From the NCBI RefSeq assembly GCF_000349325.1, contig NC_020504.1, forward strand, positions 2,390,053 to 2,454,052: 64,000 nt of DNA, read 5' to 3'. Shown one piece after another: positions 17,059-25,877 of the stretch. Position numbers and translations under genes: made by a program. Within the stretch, counting starts at the first letter, position 1, and every line of letters begins with the position of its first letter. The stretch comes from Streptomyces davaonensis JCM 4913 (GTDB lineage Bacteria; Actinomycetota; Actinomycetes; Streptomycetales; Streptomycetaceae). The notes beneath the pieces were generated by a model that saw only the letters and a program-made list of their open reading frames with translations, did no database searches and had not been told where the DNA came from.

Positions 17059-17499
17059 GTGGTCAACTTTCAGCTCGAACGCACGGTGCCGCTCCGCCTC
17101 GACGAGACCTGGCGCCGCCTCACGGACTGGCCCCGCCATGGGCGGGTGGTTCCGCTGACCCGGGTCACCGTCGTCACACCGGGGCCCAACCGGGAGGGCA
17201 CGGTCTTCGTGGCGCGTTCGGGCGTGGGCCCGCTCGCCTTCGACGACCGGATGGAGGTCACCGTGTGGCGTCCGCCGACCGAGGACGCGCCCGGTCTGTG
17301 CCGGCTGGAGAAGCGGGGCCGGGTGGTGCTGGGCTGGGCGGAGATCGAGGTGCGCCCCGGCCCCGGCGGACGGGCCCGGGTGCTGTGGCGCGAGGAGTTG
17401 CGGGTACGGCTGCTGCCGGGACTGTTCGACGGGCCGCTGCGGACAGCCTCGCGGTATGTGTTCGGGCGGGCGGTGAACAGCCTGCTGCGGATGCCGTGA
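17059..17499 (+). CDS. SRPBCC (START-like) family protein
   Basis: 146 residues, one START/Bet v1-like domain over the full length: N-terminal strand VNFQLERTVPLRLDETWRR with the DWPRHGRVVP loop, then alternating strands and the long C-terminal helix SRYVFGRAVNSLLRMP. Such folds bind a hydrophobic ligand or act as coenzyme Q-like or cyclase-like proteins; no catalytic residues can be named. The GTG start follows a -10 box directly, suggesting a leaderless message. It ends 24 bases before the LanC-like gene, so the two probably form one unit. Confidence 0.8.
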   Translation: MVNFQLERTVPLRLDETWRRLTDWPRHGRVVPLTRVTVVTPGPNREGTVFVARSGVGPLAFDDRMEVTVWRPPTEDAPGLCRLEKRGRVVLGWAEIEVRPGPGGRARVLWREELRVRLLPGLFDGPLRTASRYVFGRAVNSLLRMP

Positions 17500-17523
17500 G
17501 GGGCGCCTGACAGACTGGACCGC

Positions 17524-18849
17524 GTGATCCCGAAGCACGTCGTGGAGCCGGAAGTCGACGAGGTCGAGCAGCTCGCCGCGGACGCCCTGCGCTGGTTGAC
17601 GGCGCAGGCACGCCCAGCCGGGGACGGCGGCCTCGGCTGGCCGGTACGGCCCTCCGAAGCGGCGACCGAGGCGATGTTCTACAACGGCACCGCCGGGATC
17701 GTCCCCGCGTTGTTGGAGGCCTGGCGCCACTTCGGTGACGACACCTACGCGGACACCGCGCTGCGGGCCGCCCGCGGTCTCGCCGCCGCTGTCGAGGAGA
17801 CGGAGGACAGCTCCCTGTACTTCGGCCTGACCGGCATGGCGATCGCCCTGCGCGCCGTCCACGACGACCTCGACGACTCCGCCTCCGGTGCCGCCGCGGA
17901 CCGGGCGATGGCGCTGGTGCGCTCCCGGTTCGACGGGACGCGCTGGGGCGAGCTGTTCGAGCTGATGGGCGGCAACGCCGGAATCGGCCTCGGTGCGCTG
18001 GCGCTCGGGGACCTGGAGTTCGCCGTACGGGCGGTGGAGCCTTATTCGGAGGCGGCGGAACAGACGGCAGCCGGGGTGCAGTGGGCTCATCGGCCCGGGG
18101 CGACCGGGCGGATGCACCACGTCTCGCACGGCACCCTCGGAATCGTGCCCGCTCTGGCCGCCATCGGGGTCGCCGCCGATCGCGCGGACCTCACCGAACT
18201 GGCGCTGGCGGGCGCCGCGGACGTCGCCTCCCGCGACGAGGCGGGGCCCGACGGCTTCCTGGTCCCCCACTCCGACCCGCGGCACGCGCCCGAGCACACC
18301 GCCCGTCACAACTACGGCTGGTGCCACGGCCCGGCCGGTGACGCCCAGGTCTTCCGGCTGCTGCGGGACACCCTGGGCGACCCCGCCTGGTCGGCGTTGG
18401 CCGACCGCTGCTGGCACACCGTCGTCGACTCCGGGCTGCCCGCGCGGCTGAGCCCCGGGTTCTGGGACAACAACGGCCGCTGCTGCGGCACCGCGGGCGT
18501 GCTGGCGCTGGCCTGCGACCGGATCGCCGAGCAGGACGACGCCCCGGACTTCGCCGGGGTCCTGGTAGCGGACCTCGCCGCTCGGGCCACCCGGGACGCG
18601 GCCGGGGTCCGCTGGTCGAACGAGGAGTACCGGAACGCGCCGAGCACGCTGGAGGCGGAGACCGGCTGGGCGATGGGCAACGCGGGCATCGCGCGTGAAC
18701 TGCTGCGCTGGGTACGGCTGAACCGGGGCGGCGCTCCGGACTACGCGTTCGCGTGGCCGGACCAGCCCGCGGTGCGGCGGGCCGGGACAGGCCCTGGGGT
18801 TCAGGCCACCGAGCCGATCCGGCCGGCCGGTGCCGAGGCCGCCTCGTGA
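17524..18849 (+). CDS. Stand-alone LanC-like protein with CCG zinc motif
   Basis: 441 residues forming a LanC-type alpha/alpha toroid. All seven inner GxxG turns are visible: NGTAGI, FGLTGM, GGNAGI, HGTLGI, HGPAGD, CGTAGV, MGNAGI. The zinc site reads WCHGPAG and RCCGTAG: a Cys-Cys-Cys set (CCG) instead of the Cys-Cys-His of classical LanC; CCG is known from one branch of LanM cyclases such as ProcM. The HGTLG His corresponds to the conserved active-site His. No dehydratase, kinase or lanthipeptide precursor gene is visible around it, so thioether cyclisation of a local peptide is not supported; a LanCL-like role is an alternative. GTG start has no ribosome site but a weak -10 (CAGACT) seven bases upstream. 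Its last 49 bases overlap xdhC tail to tail. Confidence 0.85.
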   Translation: MIPKHVVEPEVDEVEQLAADALRWLTAQARPAGDGGLGWPVRPSEAATEAMFYNGTAGIVPALLEAWRHFGDDTYADTALRAARGLAAAVEETEDSSLYFGLTGMAIALRAVHDDLDDSASGAAADRAMALVRSRFDGTRWGELFELMGGNAGIGLGALALGDLEFAVRAVEPYSEAAEQTAAGVQWAHRPGATGRMHHVSHGTLGIVPALAAIGVAADRADLTELALAGAADVASRDEAGPDGFLVPHSDPRHAPEHTARHNYGWCHGPAGDAQVFRLLRDTLGDPAWSALADRCWHTVVDSGLPARLSPGFWDNNGRCCGTAGVLALACDRIAEQDDAPDFAGVLVADLAARATRDAAGVRWSNEEYRNAPSTLEAETGWAMGNAGIARELLRWVRLNRGGAPDYAFAWPDQPAVRRAGTGPGVQATEPIRPAGAEAAS

Positions 18850-19955
18850 TGGATCGGCGTGTGGGCGCCGGTCAGTGAGACCCCGCTGCCGCCGCGCCGG
18901 TTCGCCACGATCTCGGAGGCGATGGACAGGGCCGTCTCCTCGGGCGTACGGGCGCCGAGGTCGAGGCCGATCGGCGAGCGCAGCCGGGCGAGTTCCAGCT
19001 CGGTGACGCCGACCTCGCGCAGCCGTTCGTTGCGGTCGAGGTGGGTGCGGCGCGAGCCCATCGCGCCGACGTAGGCGACGGGGAGCCGCAGGGCCAGCCG
19101 CAGCAGGGGTACGTCGAACTTGGCGTCGTGGGTGAGCACGCACAGGACCGTACGGGCGTCGACCTCGGTTCGCTCCAGGTACTGGTGCGGCCACTCGACG
19201 ACGATCTCGTCGGCCTCGGGGAAGCGGGCCCGGGTGGCGAACACGGGCCGGGCGTCGCACACCGTGACGCGGTAGCCGAGGAACTTGCCCATCCGCACGA
19301 GTGCCGACGCGAAGTCGATCGCGCCGAAGACGATCATCCGGGGCGGCGGCACGGACGACTCGACCAGAACCGTGAGCGGTGCTCCGCAACGCGAGCCCTG
19401 CTCTCCGATCTCCAGGGTGCCGGTCCGGCCCGCGTCCAGGAAGGCGCCCGCCTCGGCGGCGACCGTACGGTCCAGCTCCGGATGAGCCCCGAAGCCACCG
19501 TCGTACGACTCCCCGTCCGGGCGGACCACCAGGGTCCGGCCCATCAGCTCGGCCGGGCCCGAGACGATGCGCGCCACCGCCGCCGCCTCACCTCGGGCGG
19601 CGGCGGCCAGCGCGGTCGTGATCACCGGGCGGGCCGGATCGGCGGCCCGTACCGGGGTGACCAGGATGTCGATGATGCCGCCGCAGGTCAGTCCGACCGC
19701 GAAGGCGTCCTCGTCGCTGTAGCCGAACCGCTCCAGTACGGTTTCGCCGTCCTGGAGGGCCTGTTGGCACAGGTCGTAGACGGCGCCCTCCACACAGCCG
19801 CCGGAGACCGAGCCGATCGCCGTGCCGTCGGTGTCCACCGCGAGCGCGGCGCCGGGCTGGCGGGGTGCGCTGCCGCCGACCGCGACCACGGTCGCCACGG
19901 CGAAGTCACGCCCCTGCTCGACCCACCGGTGCAGCTCTTCGGCGATGTCCAGCAT
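18801..19955 (-). CDS. xdhC: XdhC/CoxI-family molybdenum cofactor protein
   Basis: Helps mature xanthine dehydrogenase by binding and sulfurating molybdenum cofactor before insertion. 384 residues in two parts: XdhC/CoxI N-terminal domain (VATVVAVGGSAPRQPGA, SGGCVEG, LTCGGIIDIL) and C-terminal Rossmann-type XdhC_C domain (MIVFGAIDFASALVRMGKF, THDAKFDVPLL, YVGAMGSRR, SPIGLDLGARTPEE). The Cys pair in SGGCVEG and LTCGG is the family hallmark. The Rossmann glycine motif reads FGAID where many relatives have FGAGH. ATG has AAGGAG seven bases upstream. Last gene of the leftward xanthine dehydrogenase set, 38 bases after the permease. Confidence 0.92.
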   Translation of the reverse strand: MLDIAEELHRWVEQGRDFAVATVVAVGGSAPRQPGAALAVDTDGTAIGSVSGGCVEGAVYDLCQQALQDGETVLERFGYSDEDAFAVGLTCGGIIDILVTPVRAADPARPVITTALAAAARGEAAAVARIVSGPAELMGRTLVVRPDGESYDGGFGAHPELDRTVAAEAGAFLDAGRTGTLEIGEQGSRCGAPLTVLVESSVPPPRMIVFGAIDFASALVRMGKFLGYRVTVCDARPVFATRARFPEADEIVVEWPHQYLERTEVDARTVLCVLTHDAKFDVPLLRLALRLPVAYVGAMGSRRTHLDRNERLREVGVTELELARLRSPIGLDLGARTPEETALSIASEIVANRRGGSGVSLTGAHTPIHHEAASAPAGRIGSVA

Positions 19956-19993
19956 CTCTCGATCTCCTTAGGGCAGTTGTGGAGGGCGGGCGG

Positions 19994-21451
19994 CTAGTGA
20001 ACGCCGAGCCAGCTCTCGATGGGGTTGAGGGCGAAGAACACCACGAAGATCACCGTCAGGGCCCACATGAAGGCCCCGATCTCGCGGATCTTGCCCTGCG
20101 CGGTCTTGATGGCCACGTACGAGATGACGCCGGCGGCCACACCCGCGGTGATGGAGTAGGTGAACGGCATGATCACGACGGTCAGGAAGACCGGGATCGC
20201 GGTGGCGCGGTCGCCCCAGTCCACGTGCCGGGCGTTCATCATCATCATGGCGCCGATGACCACCAGGGCCGCGGCCGCGACCTCGCCGGGCACGATCGCC
20301 GTGAGCGGGGTGAAGAAGAGACAGGCCGCGAAGAACAGTCCGGTGACGACCGAGGACAGGCCCGTGCGAGCGCCCTCGCCGACGCCGGTGGCCGACTCGA
20401 CGAAGACCGTCTGGCCCGAGGCCCCGGAGACTCCGCCGATCGCACCGCCCGCGCCGTCGATGAACAGCGCCTTGGACAGGCCCGGCATCCGGCCCTTGTC
20501 GTCGGCGAGCTTGGCCTCGGTGCCGACGCCGATGATGGTGGCCATCGCGTCGAAGAACCCGGCGAGCACCAGCGTGAACACGATCATGCCGACGGTCATC
20601 GCGCCGACCTCGCCCCAGCCGCCGAACTCGACGTCACCGAAGATCGAGAAGTCGGGCATGGAGACCGCGCTGCCGTGCAGTTCGGGAGCACCGGCCGCCC
20701 ACTGCTTGGGGTCGATGGCGTCGAAGGCGTTGAGGACGACGGCCAGTACGGTGCCGCCGACGATGCCGATCAGGATCGCGCCGGGGACGCCGCGGGCCTG
20801 GAGCATGAAGATGGCCAGCAGGGTCACGGCGAACAACAGCACCGGCCAGCCGGCCAGTTCGCCCGCCGGGCCGAGGGTGAGCGGGGTCGACTCGCCCTGG
20901 TGGACGAAGCCGGCCTTGGAGAAGCCGATCAGGGCGACGAACAGGCCGATGCCCATGGTGATCGCGTGCTTCAGCGCGAGCGGAATCGCGTTCATGATCA
21001 TCTCTCGCAGGCCGGTGACGACCAGCAGCATGATGACCACGCCGTACATCACGCACATGCCCATCGCCTGGGGCCAGGTCATCTGCGGGGCGACCTGGGA
21101 GGCGAGCACGCCGGAGACGGAGAGGCCGGCGGCGAGGGCGAGCGGCACCTTGCCGAAGAAGCCCATCAGCAGCGTGGTGAAGGCCGCCGCGAACGCGGTC
21201 GCGGTGATCAGCGCCTTCTGTGCGAGGGTGTCCCCCGCCGCGTCCTTGCCGGACAGGATCAGGGGGTTGAGCAGGAGGATGTACGCCATCGCCATGAAGG
21301 TCGTGACGCCGCCGCGCACCTCGCGCGCGACCGTGGATTGTCTCTTGGATATGTGAAAGTACCGGTCGAGCCAAGACCGTCCGGCCGGGACGAGGGTGCC
21401 TTCACCCGCGTCGTCGGCAACGGTCTTCGGCTCCAGTGACTGCTGGGTCAT
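19994..21451 (-). CDS. NCS2-family purine permease (AzgA-like)
   Basis: Proton-coupled importer for hypoxanthine, guanine, adenine or xanthine; 485 residues with about 12-14 membrane helices. Seen: cytoplasmic N-terminus RYFHISKRQSTVAREVRGG, then TTFMAMAYILLLNP, the conserved GLFVALIGF and the motif SGASGQTVFVESATGVGEG in the substrate site region, as in AzgA-type carriers. Its place between xanthine dehydrogenase and xdhC, under the divergent PucR, fits supply of purines for oxidation. A 186-base gap with a strong hairpin separates it from the molybdenum subunit gene, so its expression may be set separately. Confidence 0.93.
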   Translation of the reverse strand: MTQQSLEPKTVADDAGEGTLVPAGRSWLDRYFHISKRQSTVAREVRGGVTTFMAMAYILLLNPLILSGKDAAGDTLAQKALITATAFAAAFTTLLMGFFGKVPLALAAGLSVSGVLASQVAPQMTWPQAMGMCVMYGVVIMLLVVTGLREMIMNAIPLALKHAITMGIGLFVALIGFSKAGFVHQGESTPLTLGPAGELAGWPVLLFAVTLLAIFMLQARGVPGAILIGIVGGTVLAVVLNAFDAIDPKQWAAGAPELHGSAVSMPDFSIFGDVEFGGWGEVGAMTVGMIVFTLVLAGFFDAMATIIGVGTEAKLADDKGRMPGLSKALFIDGAGGAIGGVSGASGQTVFVESATGVGEGARTGLSSVVTGLFFAACLFFTPLTAIVPGEVAAAALVVIGAMMMMNARHVDWGDRATAIPVFLTVVIMPFTYSITAGVAAGVISYVAIKTAQGKIREIGAFMWALTVIFVVFFALNPIESWLGVH

Positions 21452-21574
21452 GTGGGCCTACTCCCAAGGTTCACAGGGGCACCCGTATCGGGAACCGCAG
21501 GCGCGGCTACGGGATTTGGGAAGGTGCTTCGGCCGCACGACCCGGGGGACGGCCCGAGACGAACGAACTGGATC

Positions 21575-21620
21575 CTCCGGACGGCGCGGCGAAGTGTGAC
21601 GTTCCCGGCGCCGCCCGGAG
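21575..21620 (-). terminator. Hairpin terminator or attenuator between xdh Mo subunit and permease
   Basis: On the transcribed strand CTCCGGGCGGCGC pairs with GCGCCGTCCGGAG: 13 pairs, one a G-U wobble in RNA, around a 20-base loop. It begins 17 bases after the molybdenum-subunit stop. No U-tract. It may end most transcripts and lower permease and xdhC expression. Confidence 0.6.
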
Positions 21621-21637
21621 AGACTTGCGTGGACGTG

Positions 21638-24022
21638 CTACGCCGTACCCGTGAGGTGTTCGGGCCGTACCGGCGTCCTGTTCAGCTCCAGGCCCGTCGC
21701 GTTGCGGATCGCCGCAAGCACGGCCGGAGTCGAGGACAGGGTGGGGGCTTCGCCGATGCCACGGAGCCCGTACGGCGCGTGGTCGTCGGCGAGTTCGAGC
21801 ACGTCGACCGGGATGATCGGCGTGTCGAGAATCGTGGGGAGGAGATAGTCCGTGAAGGAGGGGTTCCGCACCTTCGCGGTCTTCGGGTCGACGATGATCT
21901 CCTCCATCACCGCGATGCCCATGCCCTGGAGGGTGCCGCCCTGGATCTGACCGAGGACGGACAGCGGGTTGAGCGCCTTGCCGACGTCCTGGGCGCAGGC
22001 CAGCTCGATGACCTTGACCAGGCCGAGCTCGGTGTCCACCTCGACCACCGCGCGGTGCGCGGCGAAGGAGTACTGGACGTGGCCGTTGCCCTGGCCGGTG
22101 CGCAGGTCGAAGGCCTCGGTCGGACGGTGCCGCCACTCGGCCTCGACCTCGACGACCTCGCCCTCCAGCACGTCGACCAGGTCACCGAGGACCTCGCCGC
22201 CGTCGGTCACGACCTTGCCGCCCTCCAGGAGCAGCTCGGCGGTGGCCCAGGCGGGGTGGTAGGAGCCGAACTTGCGGCGCCCGATCTCCAGGACCTTCTC
22301 GCGGACCAGCTCGCAGGAGTTCTTGACGGCGCCGCCGGTGACGTACGTCTGACGCGACGCGGACGTCGAACCGGCGCTGCCCACCTGCGTGTCGGCCGGG
22401 TGGATGGTCACCTGGGTGACGCCCAGCTCGGTGCGGGCGATCTGCGCGTGGACGGTGACGCCGCCCTGGCCGACCTCCGCCATGGCGGTGTGCACGGTGG
22501 CGACGGGCTCACCGGCGATGACCTCCATGCGCACCTTGGCGGTGGAGTAGTCGTCGAAGCCCTCGGAGAAGCCGACGTTCTTGATGCCGACGGCGTAGCC
22601 GACGCCGCGGACGACGCCTTCGCCGTGCGTGGTGTTGGACAGACCACCGGGCAGCTGCCGTACGTCCGAGCCCTCGCTGGACTCCCACTGGCGCTCCGGC
22701 GGCAGCGGCATCGCCTTGACGCGGCGCAGCAGTTCGGCGACCGGGGCCGGGGAGTCGACCGGCTGCCCGGTCGGCATGATCGTGCCCTGTTCCATGGCGT
22801 TGAGCTGCCGGAACTCCACCCGGTCCATGCCCACCGCGTCGGCGAGCTTGTCCATCTGCGCCTCGTAGGCGAAGCACGCCTGGACCGCGCCGAAGCCGCG
22901 CATGGCGCCGCAGGGCGGGTTGTTGGTGTAGAGGGCGATGGCCTCGATGTCGACGTCGTCGATGACGTACGGGCCGACGCTCAGCGAGGAGGCGTTGCCG
23001 ACGACGGCCGGGGAGGCGGAGGCGTAGGCGCCGCCGTCCAGGACGATCCGGCACTTCATGTGGGTGAGCTTGCCGTCGCGCGTGGCGCCGTGCTCGTAGT
23101 AGAGCTTGGCGGGGTGGCGGTGGACGTGCCCGAAGAAGGACTCGAAGCGGTTGTAGACGATCTTGACCGGCTTGCCGGTGCGCAGCGCCAGCAGACAGGC
23201 GTGGATCTGCATCGAGATGTCCTCGCGGCCGCCGAAGGCACCGCCGACACCGGCCAGCGTCATCCGGACCTTGCTCTCGGGCAGGCCGAGGACGGGGGCG
23301 ATCTGCTTGAGGTCGCTGTGCAACCACTGGGTGGCGATGTAGAGGTGGACGCCGCCGTCCTCCTCGGGCACCGCGAGGCCGGACTCGGGGCCGAGGAAGG
23401 CCTGGTCCTGCATGCCGAAGGTGTACTCACCCTTGACGACGAAGTCGGCCTTCTTGGCGGCCTCTTCGGCGTTGCCGCGGACGATCGGCTGGCGGTGCAC
23501 GATGTTGGGGTGCGGGACGTGGCCGATGTGGTGGTCGTCGCGGCCCTCGTGGACGAGGATCGCGTCGGGGGCGGTCGCGGAGGCCTCGTCGGTGATGACG
23601 GGCAGCTCGCGGTACTCGACCTTGATCTTGGCGGCCGCGCGACGGGCGGTCTCCGGGTGGTCGGCGGCGACGATCGCGACCGGCTCGCCGTGGTGGCGTA
23701 CCTTGCCGTGCGCGAGGACCGGGGTGTCCTGGATCTCCAGGCCGTAGTTCTTCATCGCGGCCGGCAGGTCGTCGTACGTCATGACGGCGTAGACGCCGGC
23801 GGTCTTCAGCGCCTCGCTCGTGTCGATGGACACGATCTCGGCGTGGGCGACGGTGGAGCGCAGGATCTGGCCCCAGAGCATGTCCTCGTGCCACATGTCG
23901 GAGGAGTACGCGAACTCTCCGGTGACCTTGAGGGTGCCGTCCGGGCGGAGCGTGGACTCGCCGATGCCGCCCTTGGTCTGGGAACCCTGGGTGATCTTCG
24001 TAGGAGCGCCGTTGGTGGGCAT
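21638..24022 (-). CDS. Xanthine dehydrogenase molybdopterin-binding subunit
   Basis: Catalytic subunit that hydroxylates hypoxanthine and xanthine at the molybdenum centre. 794 residues. Seen: GGIGESTLRPDGTLKVTGEF N-terminus, LAGVGGAFGGREDI (molybdopterin loop), PPCGAMRGFGAVQACFAYE with the substrate-site Arg, EVGQGGVTVHAQIART, and GIGEAPTLSS near the C-terminus whose Glu is the catalytic base in the family. ATG at 24022 starts five bases after the stop of the 2Fe-2S gene. A longer reading upstream is an artefact overlapping that gene. The FAD, 2Fe-2S and Mo subunits are separate polypeptides as in other actinobacteria. Confidence 0.95.
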   Translation of the reverse strand: MPTNGAPTKITQGSQTKGGIGESTLRPDGTLKVTGEFAYSSDMWHEDMLWGQILRSTVAHAEIVSIDTSEALKTAGVYAVMTYDDLPAAMKNYGLEIQDTPVLAHGKVRHHGEPVAIVAADHPETARRAAAKIKVEYRELPVITDEASATAPDAILVHEGRDDHHIGHVPHPNIVHRQPIVRGNAEEAAKKADFVVKGEYTFGMQDQAFLGPESGLAVPEEDGGVHLYIATQWLHSDLKQIAPVLGLPESKVRMTLAGVGGAFGGREDISMQIHACLLALRTGKPVKIVYNRFESFFGHVHRHPAKLYYEHGATRDGKLTHMKCRIVLDGGAYASASPAVVGNASSLSVGPYVIDDVDIEAIALYTNNPPCGAMRGFGAVQACFAYEAQMDKLADAVGMDRVEFRQLNAMEQGTIMPTGQPVDSPAPVAELLRRVKAMPLPPERQWESSEGSDVRQLPGGLSNTTHGEGVVRGVGYAVGIKNVGFSEGFDDYSTAKVRMEVIAGEPVATVHTAMAEVGQGGVTVHAQIARTELGVTQVTIHPADTQVGSAGSTSASRQTYVTGGAVKNSCELVREKVLEIGRRKFGSYHPAWATAELLLEGGKVVTDGGEVLGDLVDVLEGEVVEVEAEWRHRPTEAFDLRTGQGNGHVQYSFAAHRAVVEVDTELGLVKVIELACAQDVGKALNPLSVLGQIQGGTLQGMGIAVMEEIIVDPKTAKVRNPSFTDYLLPTILDTPIIPVDVLELADDHAPYGLRGIGEAPTLSSTPAVLAAIRNATGLELNRTPVRPEHLTGTA

Positions 24023-24027
24023 GCTGC

Positions 24028-24611
<584 letters not shown>

Positions 24612-24612
<1 letters not shown>

Positions 24613-25502
24613 CAGGCGACTCCCTCCGTGTGAGCGGCGGTGCCGCGGTAGGACTCCCAGGTCCAGGTGAGCGTGCGGCGGGCCATGACGCCGACCGCGT
24701 GGCGGCGGTAGCCGGCGGTGCCGCGGACGTCGTCGATCGGGCTGCAAGCGGCGGCGCAGAGGTCCGCGAACTGCTTGGCGACCGACGGGGTGATGATCTT
24801 GCCGTTGTCCCAGAAGCCGCCCTCTTCGAGCGCCGCGTTCAGGAATTCCTCGGCGGCCTTGGCCCGTACGGGGGTGGGCGCGGCCGAGCCGATGCCGGTC
24901 CGGACGGTCCGCGTGCGGGGGTGCAGCGCGAGCCCGAAGGCGCACACCGCGATCACCATGGCGTTGCGGGTGCCCACCTTCGAGTACTGCTGGGGCCCGT
25001 CCGCCTTCTTGATGTGCACGGCGCGGATCAGCTCGTCGGGCGCCAGCGCGTTGCGCTTCACGCCGGTGTAGAACTCGTCGATCGGGATACGGCGGCTGCC
25101 GCGCACCGACTCGACCTCGACCTCGGCGCCCGCCGCCAGCAGGGCGGGGTGGGCGTCGCCGGCCGGGGAGGCGGTGCCGAGGTTGCCGCCGACGCCGCCG
25201 CGGTTGCGGATCTGCGGGGAGGCGACCGTGTGCGAGGCGAGGGCGAGGCCCGGCAGCTCGGCGCGGAGGTTCTCCATGATGCTCGTGTAGGGCACGGAGG
25301 CGCCGAGCCGCACGCTCCCCTCGCCGACCTCCCACTCGTAGAGGTCGCCGATGCGGTTGAGGTCCAGGAGGTACTCGGGCCGGCGGTGGTCGAAGTTGAT
25401 CTCGACCATCACATCGGTGCCACCCGCAATCGGCACAGCTGTGGGGTGCTCGGCCTTTGCGGCGAGCGCCTCCTCCCAGCTGGCGGGGCGAAGGAAGTCC
25501 AT
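24612..25502 (-). CDS. Xanthine dehydrogenase FAD-binding subunit
   Basis: 296 residues, carries FAD and passes electrons to NAD. Seen: MDFLRPASWEEALA start, FAD pyrophosphate motif PIAGGTDVMVEI near residues 24-35, second FAD motif QIRNRGGVGGNLGTASPAGD near 97-116, and the CO-dehydrogenase flavoprotein C-terminal domain ending RRHAVGVMARRTL. ATG at 25502 with AAGAGAG upstream. First gene of the leftward operon; its promoter must lie in the 375-base region shared with pucR. Confidence 0.94.
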
Positions 25503-25877
25503 GACCGGCTCTCTTCTTCGTCTCGTGAGTCGTGCAGATTGAGCCAATCCGTGTGCGGCGGGCCCGGCTCGTTCATGTGCTGTTAACGCGGAGTGAGGCC
25601 AGTACACAGCGCTGTGCTCCGCCGGGGTCAGTCACGGAAACCATGAAGGAGTTGGCTGGCCAGGCTGGTCATCTTGTAGATTCGTATGAACGGAGGGCAT
25701 CAGTAACCTCCTGGTTTTCCTGTGGAAACGTGAGACGCACACCACGTGACCTGGGACACAGCCGAAACGCGAGCCACGGGACGGCGAGCGGCGCTCACCG
25801 GCCCGCCGGACGAGCCCCGGACCTCACCCATACCTAGATCCATCGTAGATTTCGAGACAAGGAACGGCGGCGACGAA
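25503..25877. other. Divergent promoter region between xdh operon and pucR gene
   Basis: 375 bases with no supported gene. It must hold both promoters. The most obvious element is a perfect 12-base palindrome at 25605-25616; a weaker inverted repeat TTTCC-TGT-GGAAA lies near 25714-25727. No clear -35/-10 pair could be picked by eye. Confidence 0.6.
25605..25616. promoter_or_regulatory. Candidate PucR operator palindrome
   Basis: CACAGCGCTGTG is a perfect 12-base dyad. It lies 103 bases from the FAD-subunit start and 262 from the pucR start, in the only sequence common to both transcripts. The regulator binding it is inferred from position alone. Confidence 0.5.

Noticed and set aside
17524..18849. 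Lanthipeptide biosynthetic cluster around the LanC-like gene
   Set aside because: No LanB, LanM or kinase-type dehydratase and no precursor-like small ORF is visible on either side.
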